Source: Bordetella parapertussis (lineage in GTDB: Bacteria > Pseudomonadota > Gammaproteobacteria > Burkholderiales > SG8-41). Taken from it: a stretch of 64,000 bases of DNA. The DNA lies in contig CAMDRT010000020.1 of assembly GCA_945906815.1 (NCBI GenBank), forward strand, positions 17,448 to 81,447, given 5' to 3'. Within the stretch, counting starts at the first letter, position 1; each line of letters begins with the position of its first letter. The translations under genes were made by a program, and so were the position numbers. Under the pieces are notes generated by a model. The model saw only the letters and a list, made by a program, of their open reading frames with translations, made no database searches and was not told where the DNA came from. Positions 1 to 12,571 of the stretch are shown piece by piece.

Positions 1-164
1 ACGCGAAACTCTGGCGGCACCAGTCGGGCGGGTTTCTGGCGCCCGAAGTGATAACTACCGAAACCGCTACTGAAGCGCTAGCCGCGCCCGCGCCCGACGA
101 GGCACACGCGGTGGCAACCCCCGAACCCGGCACCGACGATGCGCCGGTGCTGACGCGAGCGTAA
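1..164 (+). CDS. C-terminal end of an unidentified protein (partial)
   Basis: An open frame enters from the left edge (first full codon at position 3) and stops with TAA at 162-164. The last residues include KLWRHQSGGFLAPEV followed by an Ala/Pro/Glu/Thr-rich tail ending VLTRA. The tail looks like a disordered C-terminus. No family could be recognised from about 53 residues. It runs in the same direction as the VOC gene 78 bp downstream and might share a transcript with it. Confidence 0.45.
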   Translation, partial: AKLWRHQSGGFLAPEVITTETATEALAAPAPDEAHAVATPEPGTDDAPVLTRA

Positions 165-242
165 GCGGATCATGCGGCGTATAGGCGAGCGCTTCGAGGC
201 TAAAGTTGCCAAACGATAATTAACTTAACTCAGGGGACATAA

Positions 243-665
243 ATGAAAATCAAACGTATCGAACATGTCGGCGTGGTGGTGAGCAATGTCGATAAGAGCC
301 GCGCACTGTGGGAAGACTGCTTCGGCATCAAGTTGGGCGAGGTGGAAACCAACCCGTTGCGGCCGGTGAAGCTCGCGCTTTACCCGGTGGGCGAGTCGAT
401 GGTGGAGCTGATCGCCGGCACCACCCCGGACAGCAAACACGCGAAGATGATGGCGGAAGGCAAAGGCGGCATCAATCACATTTGCTTCGAGGTGGAAGAC
501 ATCGACGAAGCGCTGGCGGAACTGAAAGCCAAGGGTGTGCCACTGCTGGATGAAACGCCGCGCATCGGTCATGCGGGTTGCCGCATCGCATTTCTGGATC
601 CAGCAGGAACCGAGGGCTGCCTGATCGAGCTCGCGCAACTACCGGCAGTACCGCATCACGCCTGA
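243..665 (+). CDS. VOC-family protein, methylmalonyl-CoA epimerase-like
   Basis: A 140-residue vicinal-oxygen-chelate protein with two beta-alpha-beta-beta-beta modules. Candidate metal ligands fall where the family has them: H8 (IEHVGV), E55 (MVELI), H79 (INHICFEV) and E129 (LIELA). The spacing and the INHICFEV/IELAQL motifs resemble methylmalonyl-CoA epimerase, which interconverts the (R) and (S) forms of methylmalonyl-CoA using a divalent metal. A glyoxalase-type or other VOC activity cannot be excluded, because no mutase gene is nearby. The ATG follows a GGGGACAT stretch that can act as ribosome-binding site. It converges on gyrB, with 37 bp between the stops. Confidence 0.8.
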   Translation: MKIKRIEHVGVVVSNVDKSRALWEDCFGIKLGEVETNPLRPVKLALYPVGESMVELIAGTTPDSKHAKMMAEGKGGINHICFEVEDIDEALAELKAKGVPLLDETPRIGHAGCRIAFLDPAGTEGCLIELAQLPAVPHHA

Positions 666-702
666 TGGTTGTCGCGTTTTAGCTCGTGTGCCGTGCGGTG
701 GT

Positions 703-4267
<3,565 letters not shown>

Positions 4268-4484
4268 ATCATTTATTTAATAATAGTAATAGAAGCGCAG
4301 GCTGTTTGTGGATAACAGGAAAAACAGTAATGAAAGCAATCGCTTATGTTCACAGAAAAGCACGGTATAAGGGGTTGTGTAGCTTAGAGCAGATTGTGTG
4401 CAGTTTAGGAGGTCAGACGAAAAGCAGTAGATATCAACAATTTGAGGGCGTTTTATCAACAGGGTAGTTTGTTGACGGGAATTC
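4268..4484. other. dnaA-dnaN intergenic region, AT-rich, with DnaA-box-like sites
   Basis: A 217-bp gap clearly richer in A and T than its flanks. It holds one perfect DnaA box on the minus strand (TGTGGATAA at 4307-4315) and one single-mismatch box TTATCAACA at 4453-4461. It also holds one copy of the CAATNGCTTATGT motif at 4337-4349. It could carry the dnaN promoter and a secondary DnaA-binding region. A 60-codon minus-strand open frame here has no coding character. Confidence 0.5.
4307..4315 (-). promoter_or_regulatory. DnaA box (perfect consensus)
   Basis: The top strand reads TGTGGATAA, the exact complement of the consensus TTATCCACA. It lies just upstream of dnaN in the dnaA-dnaN gap. 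Confidence 0.65.
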
Positions 4485-5867
4485 TTAACAGCGCAAGACT
4501 TTTAGTAAGGAGGATATATCGCGGTTGATGTCACCGTTGCTTGTTTTAAGATCGTTAATTTTACGACAGGCATGGAGCACGGTCGTATGATCGCGTCCGC
4601 CGAAAGCATCGCCTATATCAGGTAGGCTAAGTTGGGTAAGTTCTTTGGCGAGCGCCATGGCGATCTGCCGGGGCCGCGCGATGTTACGCGTGCGTTTCTT
4701 GGAGTACATCTCGGACACCTTGATCTTATAGTAATCCGCGACGGTCTTCTGAATATTCTCGATGGAGATTTGGCGGTTCTGTACAGCCAGTAAGTCACGC
4801 AGGGCTTCGCGGCATAAATCGACGGTTATGTCGTTGCCGGTAAATCGTGCGTAGGCGAGGATGCGTTTTAGACCGCCCTCGAGTTCGCGCACGTTGGATT
4901 GTATGTGGCGCGCGAGGAAAAAAGCCACATCTTCTGGGAGCTTGATACTGTCCAGTTCAGCCTTTTTAATCAGGATCGCCACACGCATTTCCAGTTCAGG
5001 TGGTTCCACCGCTACCGTAAGTCCCCAGCCAAAGCGGGAAATCAGACGATTTTCCATCCCTTCGATTTCCTTGGGATAGGTATCGCAGGTAATGATCACT
5101 TGTTTGTGCGATTCGATGAGCGCATTAAATGCGTAAAAAAACTCTTCCTGTGTGCGACTCTTACCATTGAAGAACTGAATATCATCGATTAGCATCATGT
5201 CGAGCGTGTGGTAATACCGCTTGAAATCGTCAAATGCTTTGTGTTGATAGGCGCGCACCACGTCTGAGACGTATTGTTCGGCGTGGATATAACGCACCTT
5301 GCCTTGCGGGTGATGCTGCCGATAATAATTTCCGATGGCGTGGGCCAGATGGGTTTTGCCTAGGCCCACGCCACCATAAATGAAAAGCGGGTTGTAGGCG
5401 GTGCCGGGTTTTTCGGCGACTTGCGTGGCAGCCGCTCGCGCCAGTTCGTTCGCCTTCCCGGTGACGAACGTATCAAACGTGAAACCCGGGTTCAAACGTG
5501 ACAAATCGCGCGGCAGCACGGGCAGGCGTATAGAGCCAGCGGCGGCTACGGTAGTAGGGGTGCTGACAAAACCGCTGCGTGGCGGTATCGGTGCGACGGA
5601 GGCTGCTGCGGTGGCGGCGAGCGTTTTGCTGTCGGCGAGCACTAATTCAATCGCGATGGCGTGGCCGAAGTGCGCCAAAGCCAGTTGGTGCACCCGCGCG
5701 ATAAATTTGTCGCGTATCCATTGCAGCACAAAGCGGTTAGGGGCGAGTAAGGTGAGCGAGTCGGGTGTATTCACCCTTATCGCTAGCGGTTTGATCCAGG
5801 TAATGAATTGCTGCGGCGGCAGCTCTTTTTCGAACTGTGCGAGACAGGAGGGCCAGAAATTATTCAT
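4485..5867 (-). CDS. dnaA: Chromosomal replication initiator DnaA
   Basis: DnaA binds 9-bp boxes at oriC and opens the duplex. I take the start at 5867 because [20 protein letters not shown] is the normal family N-terminus; an ATG 21 bp further upstream gives seven odd extra residues. That makes 460 residues. Domain I is at about 1-80, with a Ala/Pro-rich linker at 84-120. The AAA+ domain has Walker A GGVGLGKT at 165-172 and Walker B MLIDDIQF. The C-terminal helix-turn-helix carries the signature [15 protein letters not shown]. It is divergent from rpmH and heads the dnaA-dnaN-gyrB run. Confidence 0.97.
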   Translation of the reverse strand: MNNFWPSCLAQFEKELPPQQFITWIKPLAIRVNTPDSLTLLAPNRFVLQWIRDKFIARVHQLALAHFGHAIAIELVLADSKTLAATAAASVAPIPPRSGFVSTPTTVAAAGSIRLPVLPRDLSRLNPGFTFDTFVTGKANELARAAATQVAEKPGTAYNPLFIYGGVGLGKTHLAHAIGNYYRQHHPQGKVRYIHAEQYVSDVVRAYQHKAFDDFKRYYHTLDMMLIDDIQFFNGKSRTQEEFFYAFNALIESHKQVIITCDTYPKEIEGMENRLISRFGWGLTVAVEPPELEMRVAILIKKAELDSIKLPEDVAFFLARHIQSNVRELEGGLKRILAYARFTGNDITVDLCREALRDLLAVQNRQISIENIQKTVADYYKIKVSEMYSKKRTRNIARPRQIAMALAKELTQLSLPDIGDAFGGRDHTTVLHACRKINDLKTSNGDINRDISSLLKVLRC

Positions 5868-6020
5868 TGTTTTACGAGGCCGTCTCACTGACGCTAACGG
5901 TTAAAATGAAATAGCACAAAGAGAGGACGTAGAGACCAGCCAATAACTGGCAGTTTGGAGACACGGTGGTGGCGATGCCTGCGCGAGAAACAGGGGTAAT
6001 TTTACGTGGTTTAGGGTGAG

Positions 6021-6029
6021 TTATCCACA
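6021..6029 (+). promoter_or_regulatory. DnaA box (perfect consensus)
   Basis: TTATCCACA lies in the dnaA-rpmH gap, about 150 bp upstream of the dnaA start. It could serve origin binding, dnaA autoregulation, or both. Confidence 0.7.
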
Positions 6030-6125
6030 GGCCCGGTGGGCGTCTTGCGTGATCACGGTTGGAAGAGGGAAGCCTTGTCGCCAGCTGCGCGCTGGGCTGG
6101 CGTAGTTTCTAAAGTAGTAATTACA

Positions 6126-6155
6126 TTGACAAGTGACCCCAAAACACGATGTAAT
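6126..6155 (+). promoter_or_regulatory. Putative sigma70 promoter for rpmH-rnpA
   Basis: TTGACA at 6126-6131 is followed after 18 bp by TGTAAT at 6150-6155, about 65 bp upstream of the rpmH start codon. The match to consensus is good, but the promoter is predicted only. Confidence 0.5.
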
Positions 6156-6220
6156 GACGGGTTCCCTCAAGCGCTAAATTCTTACGTTTGAGTACAGACC
6201 TCGTTCAGGATGATTTAGCC

Positions 6221-6355
6221 ATGAAAAGAACCTTTCAGCCTTCCAAGATTAAACGCGCTCGTACGCATGGATTTCGCGCTCGCATGAAAACGGTAGGCGG
6301 CCGTGCGGTAATACGCTCCCGCCGCGCCAAAGGCCGCGCCGTACTTAGCGCGTAG
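6221..6355 (+). CDS. rpmH: 50S ribosomal protein L34
   Basis: A 44-codon gene. The product starts [20 protein letters not shown] and has the family-typical run of Arg/Lys ending in [11 protein letters not shown]. The length matches bacterial L34 exactly. The ATG is preceded by an AGGA stretch. L34 is a small basic protein of the large ribosomal subunit. rnpA follows after 92 bp, as in nearly all bacteria. The gap between them holds an AT-rich copy of the AAAAACAATAGCTTA motif. Confidence 0.97.
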   Translation: MKRTFQPSKIKRARTHGFRARMKTVGGRAVIRSRRAKGRAVLSA

Positions 6356-6447
6356 CAGGCGCTTGCGAGGAGCTCGCCACAAGGTGGATGTGATTTCTTA
6401 AGCTATTGTTTTTAAATTAATTGTATAACTTTTGCTAAGGCAAGCCG

Positions 6448-6819
6448 GTGGCACATTCGATACCGCCGGCACACCCGAGAAAGTTAACGCGGGCGGCTGA
6501 ATATCGTGTGGTGATGGCAGCGGTATGCCGCTTATCGGGAGCTAGCTTTCAGTTGCGCGCGAGCAGCAACCAATTACCACAAGCACGCTTGGGCTTGGTC
6601 GCCAGCCGCAAAGCGGCGCGCAGAGCAGTAGACCGTAATCGCGGCAAGCGCCTGGCGCGGGAAGCGTTTCGGGCACTGGCCGCACACTTGCCGGCGGTGG
6701 ATTTTGTGGTGCAATTGAAGAATGATCTGCGCCATGCCGGAAACGGTGCGTTACGCAAAGAGCTGAACCGGCTAATGCGAGAGACTGCACGGCGTTTTGG
6801 TCCGCCGTCGTCTAGCTGA
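6448..6819 (+). CDS. rnpA: Ribonuclease P protein component
   Basis: A 123-residue basic protein, within the usual size range, starting with GTG. It carries the signature RNR-type helix AARRAVDRNRGKRLAREAFR, which contacts the RNase P RNA and pre-tRNA 5' leader. It lies downstream of rpmH and 52 bp upstream of yidC. The yidD gene normally found between rnpA and yidC is absent here and is located near 56.8 kb instead. The exact start is uncertain, because the first 12 residues are poorly conserved in the family. Confidence 0.93.
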   Translation: MAHSIPPAHPRKLTRAAEYRVVMAAVCRLSGASFQLRASSNQLPQARLGLVASRKAARRAVDRNRGKRLAREAFRALAAHLPAVDFVVQLKNDLRHAGNGALRKELNRLMRETARRFGPPSSS

Positions 6820-6871
6820 CATTGTTAAACCCCCTGATCTTTCTAAACCGAGTCGGAATCGAGTGATATAG

Positions 6872-8575
6872 ATGGATACGCAGCGGCTAATATTGTTTTT
6901 CGTCTTTGTGTTCTCTACCTTTATGCTGGTGGACGGTTGGCAGCGCGATCAAAAGCCACAGCTACCCCAGCCTGCTACAGCTCAGCCTGCGGGCAAAGCA
7001 GGAGAGAAAGGCGAAACTAAAGCAGTGGTTGGTGGCATACCTGTGCCGCAGGCTCCGACCAGCGTGGCACCGCTGGCAGCGGCAGGAGCTGCAGGCAGCG
7101 CCCCGGTCGCGGTACTGGGTTCCGGCGGCGAGTTGATCAACATTGACACCGATGTATTGCGCGCGGTGATCAGCACCAAGGGCGGTGATATCCGCCGCCT
7201 CGAATTCAAGGATCACAAGGGCACGCTCGATAAAAGTAAAAACTTCGTGCTGTTTCAGAGCGACGCGGAAAACACCTATGTGGCACAGTCAGGCCTGATC
7301 GGACGCGAGGGGTTGCCGGATCACCGCGTGACGTACAGCGCTAGCGCCCGGCAATACACGCTGGCCGACGGGGCGAAGACGGTTGAGGTGCGCCTTACGG
7401 CCCCCGAATCCAACGGCAGCAAGGTGGAGCAGGTCTATCGATTCACCCGGGGCAGTTACGTTATCGACGTGTCGTATGACATTACCAACGGCGCTGACAA
7501 GCCGTTGCAAGCCTACGGTTATTTCCAGTTGGTGCGTGACCGCAAGCCGCCGGATGGGGATTCGGCGATGTTGCCGACCTACACCGGTTTGGCGGTGTTT
7601 ACCAAGGGCGAAAAATTTCAAAAAGTAGCATTTGACGATGTAGACAAGAGTAAAACCTCCTATAGCAAAACCAGCCAGGACGAAGGTTGGGTGGCTATAG
7701 TCCAGCATTATTTCCTCAGCGCGTTTTTGCCGAAAGACAAGACGCCACGCGAGTTCTATACCAAAAAGCTCGACGGCGGTTTGTATGCGGCCGGGGTGGT
7801 GGTCACCGGCGCGGTGATTCCCGCAGGCGAGCGGGGGACCTTGAGCGTGCCACTTTATGCTGGCCCGCAAGATACCAAGACGTTGGAAAAACTCGCTCCG
7901 GGGCTCGATTTGGTGGTGGATTTCGGTATCTTAACCGTGATCGCCGTCCCGTTGTTTATGGTGCTTACCTGGATACAGGGCTTGGTAGAAAACTGGGGCA
8001 TCGCGATTATTCTGTTGACGGTATTGATTAAAGCTCTGTTCTACCCCCTACAGGCGGCGAGTTACAAGGCGATGGCCAAGATGAAAGTCATCGCGCCCAA
8101 GATGCAGCAGCTTAAGGAACGTTATGGCGACGATCGTCAGCGCATGCAAAAAGCGATGATGGAGTTGTATCAAAAGGAGAAAGTAAATCCGATGGCAGGG
8201 TGTCTGCCAATAATTGTGCAAATGCCTGTTTTTATTGCTCTTTATTGGGTTATTTTGGCTTCTGTAGAACTGCGTCACGCCCCGTTTTATGGTTGGATTA
8301 CAGATCTTTCGGCGATTGATCCTTGGTATGTGTTGCCGGTACTGATGGGTGCGTCGATGATCATACAGACCAAATTGAATCCGGAGCCACCCGATCCGGT
8401 GCAGGCTAAGGTGATGAAGATTATGCCCATCGCTTTCAGTGTGTTTTTCTTTTTCTTCCCGGCGGGTCTGGTTTTGTATTGGCTGGTGAACAACGTGCTT
8501 TCAATTGCGCAGCAGTGGCAGATCAACGGCGCCATCGAACGCGCCAGCCAGAAACCCGGCAGCGCCAAGGCCTGA
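6872..8575 (+). CDS. yidC: Membrane protein insertase YidC
   Basis: The 567-residue product matches Gram-negative YidC length. An N-terminal membrane segment (residues about 5-23, LILFFVFVFSTFMLVDGW) precedes a low-complexity Ala/Gln/Pro linker and a large periplasmic beta domain. Then come the 60KD_IMP core segments, including VIAVPLFMVLTWIQ, GIAIILLTVLIKALFYPLQ, CLPIIVQMPVFIALYWVI and FSVFFFFFPAGLVLYWLVNN. YidC inserts and folds inner-membrane proteins with or without SecYEG, notably Fo subunit c encoded at 15.6 kb. The parS site lies 15 bp after its stop codon. Confidence 0.97.
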   Translation: MDTQRLILFFVFVFSTFMLVDGWQRDQKPQLPQPATAQPAGKAGEKGETKAVVGGIPVPQAPTSVAPLAAAGAAGSAPVAVLGSGGELINIDTDVLRAVISTKGGDIRRLEFKDHKGTLDKSKNFVLFQSDAENTYVAQSGLIGREGLPDHRVTYSASARQYTLADGAKTVEVRLTAPESNGSKVEQVYRFTRGSYVIDVSYDITNGADKPLQAYGYFQLVRDRKPPDGDSAMLPTYTGLAVFTKGEKFQKVAFDDVDKSKTSYSKTSQDEGWVAIVQHYFLSAFLPKDKTPREFYTKKLDGGLYAAGVVVTGAVIPAGERGTLSVPLYAGPQDTKTLEKLAPGLDLVVDFGILTVIAVPLFMVLTWIQGLVENWGIAIILLTVLIKALFYPLQAASYKAMAKMKVIAPKMQQLKERYGDDRQRMQKAMMELYQKEKVNPMAGCLPIIVQMPVFIALYWVILASVELRHAPFYGWITDLSAIDPWYVLPVLMGASMIIQTKLNPEPPDPVQAKVMKIMPIAFSVFFFFFPAGLVLYWLVNNVLSIAQQWQINGAIERASQKPGSAKA

Positions 8576-8590
8576 CGGAACATGTGGGTG

Positions 8591-8606
8591 TGTTTCACGT
8601 GAAACA
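8591..8606. promoter_or_regulatory. parS centromere site (perfect 16-bp palindrome)
   Basis: The sequence TGTTTCACGTGAAACA is the exact consensus bound by chromosomal ParB (Spo0J). It lies in the 37-bp gap between yidC and mnmE, near parA/parB and the presumed origin. Confidence 0.95.
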
Positions 8607-8612
8607 CGGGCC

Positions 8613-9953
8613 GTGGCGGATCGTCACACCATAGCGGCGTTAGCGACTGCGCCCGGCCGTGGCGGCATCGGTGTGGTGCGCCTGTCCGGATCCAATCTGA
8701 GCGAACTCTCCCTAAAAATTTGTGGCAAGACGCCGCGTGCTCGAGTGGCGACACTGAGCGATTTCAGTGACGGCGCAGGTGGGATCATCGACCAGGGCTT
8801 GGCGCTGTATTTCCCAGCACCGCATTCCTATACCGGCGAAGATGTCTTAGAGCTGCAAGGACATGGCGGGCCGGTAGTGTTGCAACGGCTGCTGAAACGC
8901 TGTCTACAGTTGGGTGCGCGGGTGGCCGAACCGGGAGAGTTCAGTAAACGCGCTTATCTGAATGGCAAGATGGATTTGGCCCAGGCCGAAGGCGTAGCCG
9001 ATCTGATAGACGCCACTACTGAGCAGGCCGCACGTTGTGCCCAACGCTCTATTCAGGGGGAGTTTTCCGCGGAGATCCATGCGCTGGTGCAGCAGTTGGT
9101 GCAACTGCGCGCGCTGACCGAAGCAACCCTGGATTTTCCGGAGGAGGAAATAGACAGCGGCACGCGCGCTGATCAGGCCGGACGATTGAGTGCGATTCAA
9201 GAAAAGCTGACACAACTGATAGGTGCTTCCGACCAAGGTAGCCTGCTACGCGAAGGCGCTATGGTGGTGCTCGCGGGGCGCGCCAACGCGGGCAAATCCA
9301 GCTTGCTTAACCGGCTGGCGGGGGAGGAAGTGGCCATCGTCACCGAAATCCCCGGCACCACGCGCGACCTGATTCGTCAGATTATTAACCTTTGTGGCGT
9401 GCCGGTGCATATTATAGATACCGCTGGCCTGCGCGAAGCTAGCGATCCGGTGGAGCAGGCGGGCATAGCTCGCACCTGGGATGCCCTAGGTAAGGCAGAC
9501 TTAGCGCTGCTGATCATAGATAGCAGCCAGGAGGAATCAGAGGCAGACCTCGCGCTAGCAGCGCGCCTGCCCAAAGGCTTGGCTTGCCTGCGGGTTTATA
9601 ACAAAAGCGATATTGCCGGTAAGGCTGCGTGCCGCGTGCACGAGGGCGGAGCGGAAGCGGTAGTGTTATCCGCTAAAACAGGGGAGGGGCTAGACCTGCT
9701 GCGCGCTGCGATAGCCGAGGCTATCGGCTGGCGCGGTGACACTGAAGGCGTGTTCATGGCACGCGCGCGGCATCTGGAAGCGCTACGAGCCGCGCAGGCC
9801 GGGCTGAATCAGGCCGCTGCAGAGCAGCGGCAGCAAGAGTTTTTTGCCGAGGAGTTGCATAGGGCCCACGCCGCGTTGATGTCTATTACCGGCGAAGTCA
9901 CCGCGGACGACCTGTTGGGTGAAATTTTTTCGCGGTTTTGTATCGGCAAGTAG
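8613..9953 (+). CDS. mnmE: tRNA modification GTPase MnmE
   Basis: MnmE works with MnmG to put the (carboxy)methylaminomethyl group on U34 of certain tRNAs. I choose GTG 8613, giving ADRHTIAALATAPGRGGIGVVR at the N-terminus, the normal family start (446 residues). Longer versions in the same frame would translate through parS. The G domain shows G1 GRANAGKSSLLNRL, G3 DTAGLRE and G4 NKSD. The C-terminus ends FCIGK, with the catalytic Cys of the CIGK motif. It is bracketed by two parS sites and is followed by mnmG. Confidence 0.96.
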   Translation: MADRHTIAALATAPGRGGIGVVRLSGSNLSELSLKICGKTPRARVATLSDFSDGAGGIIDQGLALYFPAPHSYTGEDVLELQGHGGPVVLQRLLKRCLQLGARVAEPGEFSKRAYLNGKMDLAQAEGVADLIDATTEQAARCAQRSIQGEFSAEIHALVQQLVQLRALTEATLDFPEEEIDSGTRADQAGRLSAIQEKLTQLIGASDQGSLLREGAMVVLAGRANAGKSSLLNRLAGEEVAIVTEIPGTTRDLIRQIINLCGVPVHIIDTAGLREASDPVEQAGIARTWDALGKADLALLIIDSSQEESEADLALAARLPKGLACLRVYNKSDIAGKAACRVHEGGAEAVVLSAKTGEGLDLLRAAIAEAIGWRGDTEGVFMARARHLEALRAAQAGLNQAAAEQRQQEFFAEELHRAHAALMSITGEVTADDLLGEIFSRFCIGK

Positions 9954-9963
9954 TTTGGTGGCG

Positions 9964-9979
9964 TGTTCCACGTGAAACA
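9964..9979. promoter_or_regulatory. parS centromere site (one-base variant)
   Basis: TGTTCCACGTGAAACA differs from the perfect palindrome only at position 5 and fits the functional TGTTNCACGTGAAACA form. It starts 11 bp after the mnmE stop and lies 1.37 kb from the first site. Confidence 0.88.
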
Positions 9980-10019
9980 TCGCTGCCTGGCGGCGCTATC
10001 GCCAACCCCTATATTTCGC

Positions 10020-10025
10020 TATAAT
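10020..10025 (+). promoter_or_regulatory. Putative -10 element for mnmG
   Basis: A perfect TATAAT lies 29 bp upstream of the mnmG start codon. The region 17 bp further upstream has no good -35 hexamer, so the promoter is weakly supported. Confidence 0.35.
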
Positions 10026-10053
10026 GCGTACCTTGACGCTACCGTATTAAAAA

Positions 10054-11946
10054 ATGCAACATAATGATTTATATGATGTTATTGTAATTGGAGGAGGGCA
10101 CGCTGGAAGTGAAGCTGCGCTAGCCGCCGCGCGCATGGGGTGCAACACCTTGTTGCTGACGCACAGCGTCGAAACGCTGGGTCAAATGTCGTGCAATCCC
10201 TCCATCGGCGGCATCGGTAAGGGGCACTTGGTTAAAGAAATCGATGCGCTAGGCGGTGCTATGGCTGCCGCCACTGATGAAGCCGGCATCCAGTTTCGTA
10301 TCCTCAATTCACGCAAAGGCCCCGCAGTGCGCGCCACACGTGCGCAGGCGGACCGCGTGCTGTACCGCCACGCCATGCGCTCGCGGCTGGAGAACCATCC
10401 GCACCTGCGCGTGTTTCAGCAAGCGGTTGATGACCTGATACTGGAAGGGGATCGCGTCACCGGCGTCATCACGCAAATCGGTGTGCGTTTCAAAGCGCGC
10501 GCCGTGGTACTGACGGCGGGCACCTTTCTCGCGGGGCGTGTACATGTGGGCCTTGAAAATTATCAGGCGGGCCGCGCCGGTGATCCGCCGGCGTTGACAC
10601 TGGCGCAACGGCTGCGCGAACTCAAGCTGGCCGTAGGACGCCTCAAAACGGGCACACCGCCACGCATCGATGGACGCAGCATAGATTTCTCGGGGATGAC
10701 GGAACAGCCGGGTGACCAACCGTCGCCGGTGTTTTCGTTTATGGGCACGCGCGACCAGCACCCGCTACAACTGCCGTGCTGGATCACGCACACGCACGAG
10801 GGCACCCACGACATCATCCGCGCCGGCCTCGATCGTTCGCCGCTGTTTACTGGGGTGATTGAAGGCATCGGCCCGCGCTACTGTCCTTCGATAGAAGACA
10901 AGATTACGCGCTTTGCCGACAAGACGTCGCATCAGATTTTTCTGGAGCCCGAAGGGCTGACGGTAAACGAGTACTACCCGAATGGCATATCTACCAGTTT
11001 GCCGTATGACGTGCAATACGCGTTGGTGCGCTCTATCAAGGGCCTCGAAAATGCGCACCTCACCCGGCCGGGCTATGCGATTGAATATGACTACTTCGAT
11101 CCGCGCGGACTGAAAAGCTCGCTCGAAACCAAAGCCATCGCCGGCTTGTATTTCGCCGGCCAAATCAATGGCACCACCGGTTATGAAGAAGCCGCTGCGC
11201 AAGGCTTGCTCGCGGGCCTTAATGCCGCATTGCAAGTCACGGAGCGGGACGCGTGGTGTCCTCAGCGCAACGAAGCCTATATGGGTGTGCTGGTGGACGA
11301 TTTGATCACACGTGGCGTGTCCGAGCCGTATCGTATGTTTACCAGCCGCGCGGAATATCGCTTGTCGCTGCGTGAAGACAATGCCGATCTGCGGCTTACC
11401 GAAAGCGGGCGCAAGCTCGGACTGGTGGACGATAGGCGCTGGGCCGCGTTCGAGAACAAGCGCGAGGCTATCGCGCGCGAGCAGGAGCGGCTGAAATCAA
11501 CCTGGGTAAACCCGCGCACGGTGGATGCCGCGCACGCGCAGCGCGTGCTGGGACAGACGATGGAGCGCGAATATCCGCTGTTGGAATTGCTGCGACGCCC
11601 CGATGTCACTTACGCCGCGCTGATGACATTACCCGGTGCCGGGCCTGGCGTAGACGATGAACACGTGGCGACGCAAGTCGAAATTCAGGCCAAGTATCAC
11701 GGCTACATCGAACGTCAGCAGGAAGAAATCCAGCGCAGCGCGCAACAGGAAAACACGCGCTTGCCGCAGGACCTCGATTACGCAAAAATTTCCGGCCTGT
11801 CCATAGAAGCACAACAAAAACTAGCTCAGCACCAGCCTGAAACTTTGGGTCAGGCGGCGCGTATATCAGGCATTACGCCAGCGACAATTTCGGTACTGCT
11901 GGTGTATGCCAAGCGTGGCTTTGGCGGGCAACGCAAAACGGCATGA
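10054..11946 (+). CDS. mnmG: tRNA uridine-5-carboxymethylaminomethyl synthesis protein MnmG
   Basis: A 630-residue FAD-binding partner of MnmE. The Rossmann motif [21 protein letters not shown] sits at residues 10-30. The family blocks [28 protein letters not shown] (here [20 protein letters not shown]) and [17 protein letters not shown] are intact. The length is standard. It overlaps rsmG by the 4-bp ATGA, so the two are probably translationally coupled. The gene order mnmE-mnmG-rsmG-parA-parB is the common origin-proximal block. Confidence 0.97.
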   Translation: MQHNDLYDVIVIGGGHAGSEAALAAARMGCNTLLLTHSVETLGQMSCNPSIGGIGKGHLVKEIDALGGAMAAATDEAGIQFRILNSRKGPAVRATRAQADRVLYRHAMRSRLENHPHLRVFQQAVDDLILEGDRVTGVITQIGVRFKARAVVLTAGTFLAGRVHVGLENYQAGRAGDPPALTLAQRLRELKLAVGRLKTGTPPRIDGRSIDFSGMTEQPGDQPSPVFSFMGTRDQHPLQLPCWITHTHEGTHDIIRAGLDRSPLFTGVIEGIGPRYCPSIEDKITRFADKTSHQIFLEPEGLTVNEYYPNGISTSLPYDVQYALVRSIKGLENAHLTRPGYAIEYDYFDPRGLKSSLETKAIAGLYFAGQINGTTGYEEAAAQGLLAGLNAALQVTERDAWCPQRNEAYMGVLVDDLITRGVSEPYRMFTSRAEYRLSLREDNADLRLTESGRKLGLVDDRRWAAFENKREAIAREQERLKSTWVNPRTVDAAHAQRVLGQTMEREYPLLELLRRPDVTYAALMTLPGAGPGVDDEHVATQVEIQAKYHGYIERQQEEIQRSAQQENTRLPQDLDYAKISGLSIEAQQKLAQHQPETLGQAARISGITPATISVLLVYAKRGFGGQRKTA

Positions 11947-12566
11947 GCGCGCAACTGTTAGCGCAGGGCCTGGCACGGCTGCATCTTCCGCTGCCGCCAG
12001 TGACGCAGCAAAAGTTGCTCGACTACGTGACCTTGGTGCAAAAGTGGAACAAGGTATATAACCTCACTGCCGTACGCGCCACGGACAAAATGCTGACCCA
12101 TCATTTACTCGATAGCCTTGCTGTGGCACCCCATATTGCCGGCGTCAAAACCCTACTCGATGTCGGTAGCGGCGCCGGGTTGCCAGGTATACCCCTGGCA
12201 CTGGCGCTGCCCGGCGTACACGTCACTTTGCTCGACAGCAATCACAAAAAAGCCGCCTTTTTGCAGCAGGCAGTAATCGAACTCAAGCTGGGCAACGCCG
12301 AAGTTATTTGCGAGCGAGCAGAAAAACTCCCGCTACAGCAACAGTACGAGGTTGTGGTGTCGCGCGCCTTTTGTGCGCTAGCGGAATTTGTCGCGCAGGC
12401 GGGTGGGCTGGTCGCGCCCGGCGGCACGTTGCTGGCGATGAAGGGGGTACTTCCCGAAGGCGAAATCGCACAACTCACCGGCACCTTCCAGTTGAGCCGG
12501 GTTAAACCCCTCACGGTGCCCGGTCTGGATGCGGAGCGCCATCTCGTTTTTTTGAAAGCGGCTTAA
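11943..12566 (+). CDS. rsmG: 16S rRNA (guanine527-N7)-methyltransferase RsmG
   Basis: The 207-residue class I methyltransferase modifies G527 in the 530 loop of 16S rRNA. The N-terminus [22 protein letters not shown] and the SAM-binding motif [17 protein letters not shown] are typical. [12 protein letters not shown] is another RsmG block. The start overlaps the mnmG stop (ATGA), and parA begins 5 bp after its stop. It therefore sits inside one tightly packed transcription unit. Confidence 0.96.
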   Translation: MSAQLLAQGLARLHLPLPPVTQQKLLDYVTLVQKWNKVYNLTAVRATDKMLTHHLLDSLAVAPHIAGVKTLLDVGSGAGLPGIPLALALPGVHVTLLDSNHKKAAFLQQAVIELKLGNAEVICERAEKLPLQQQYEVVVSRAFCALAEFVAQAGGLVAPGGTLLAMKGVLPEGEIAQLTGTFQLSRVKPLTVPGLDAERHLVFLKAA

Positions 12567-12571
12567 TCCTC

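Larger units (their letters stand above)
5868..6220. other. dnaA-rpmH intergenic region, probable oriC
   Basis: A 353-bp non-coding gap between divergent dnaA and rpmH. It contains a perfect DnaA box at 6021-6029 and a sigma70-like promoter for rpmH at 6126-6155. Genes on both sides read away from this point (dnaA-dnaN-gyrB leftwards, rpmH onwards rightwards for about 20 kb), as expected around an origin. ParAB and parS lie within 9 kb. Only one perfect box is visible, so origin activity is inferred from position and synteny. Confidence 0.55.

Noticed and set aside
4277..4459. 60-codon minus-strand frame in the dnaA-dnaN gap
   Set aside because: Ser/Leu/Tyr-rich product of AT-rich non-coding DNA, without ribosome-binding site or homologue.
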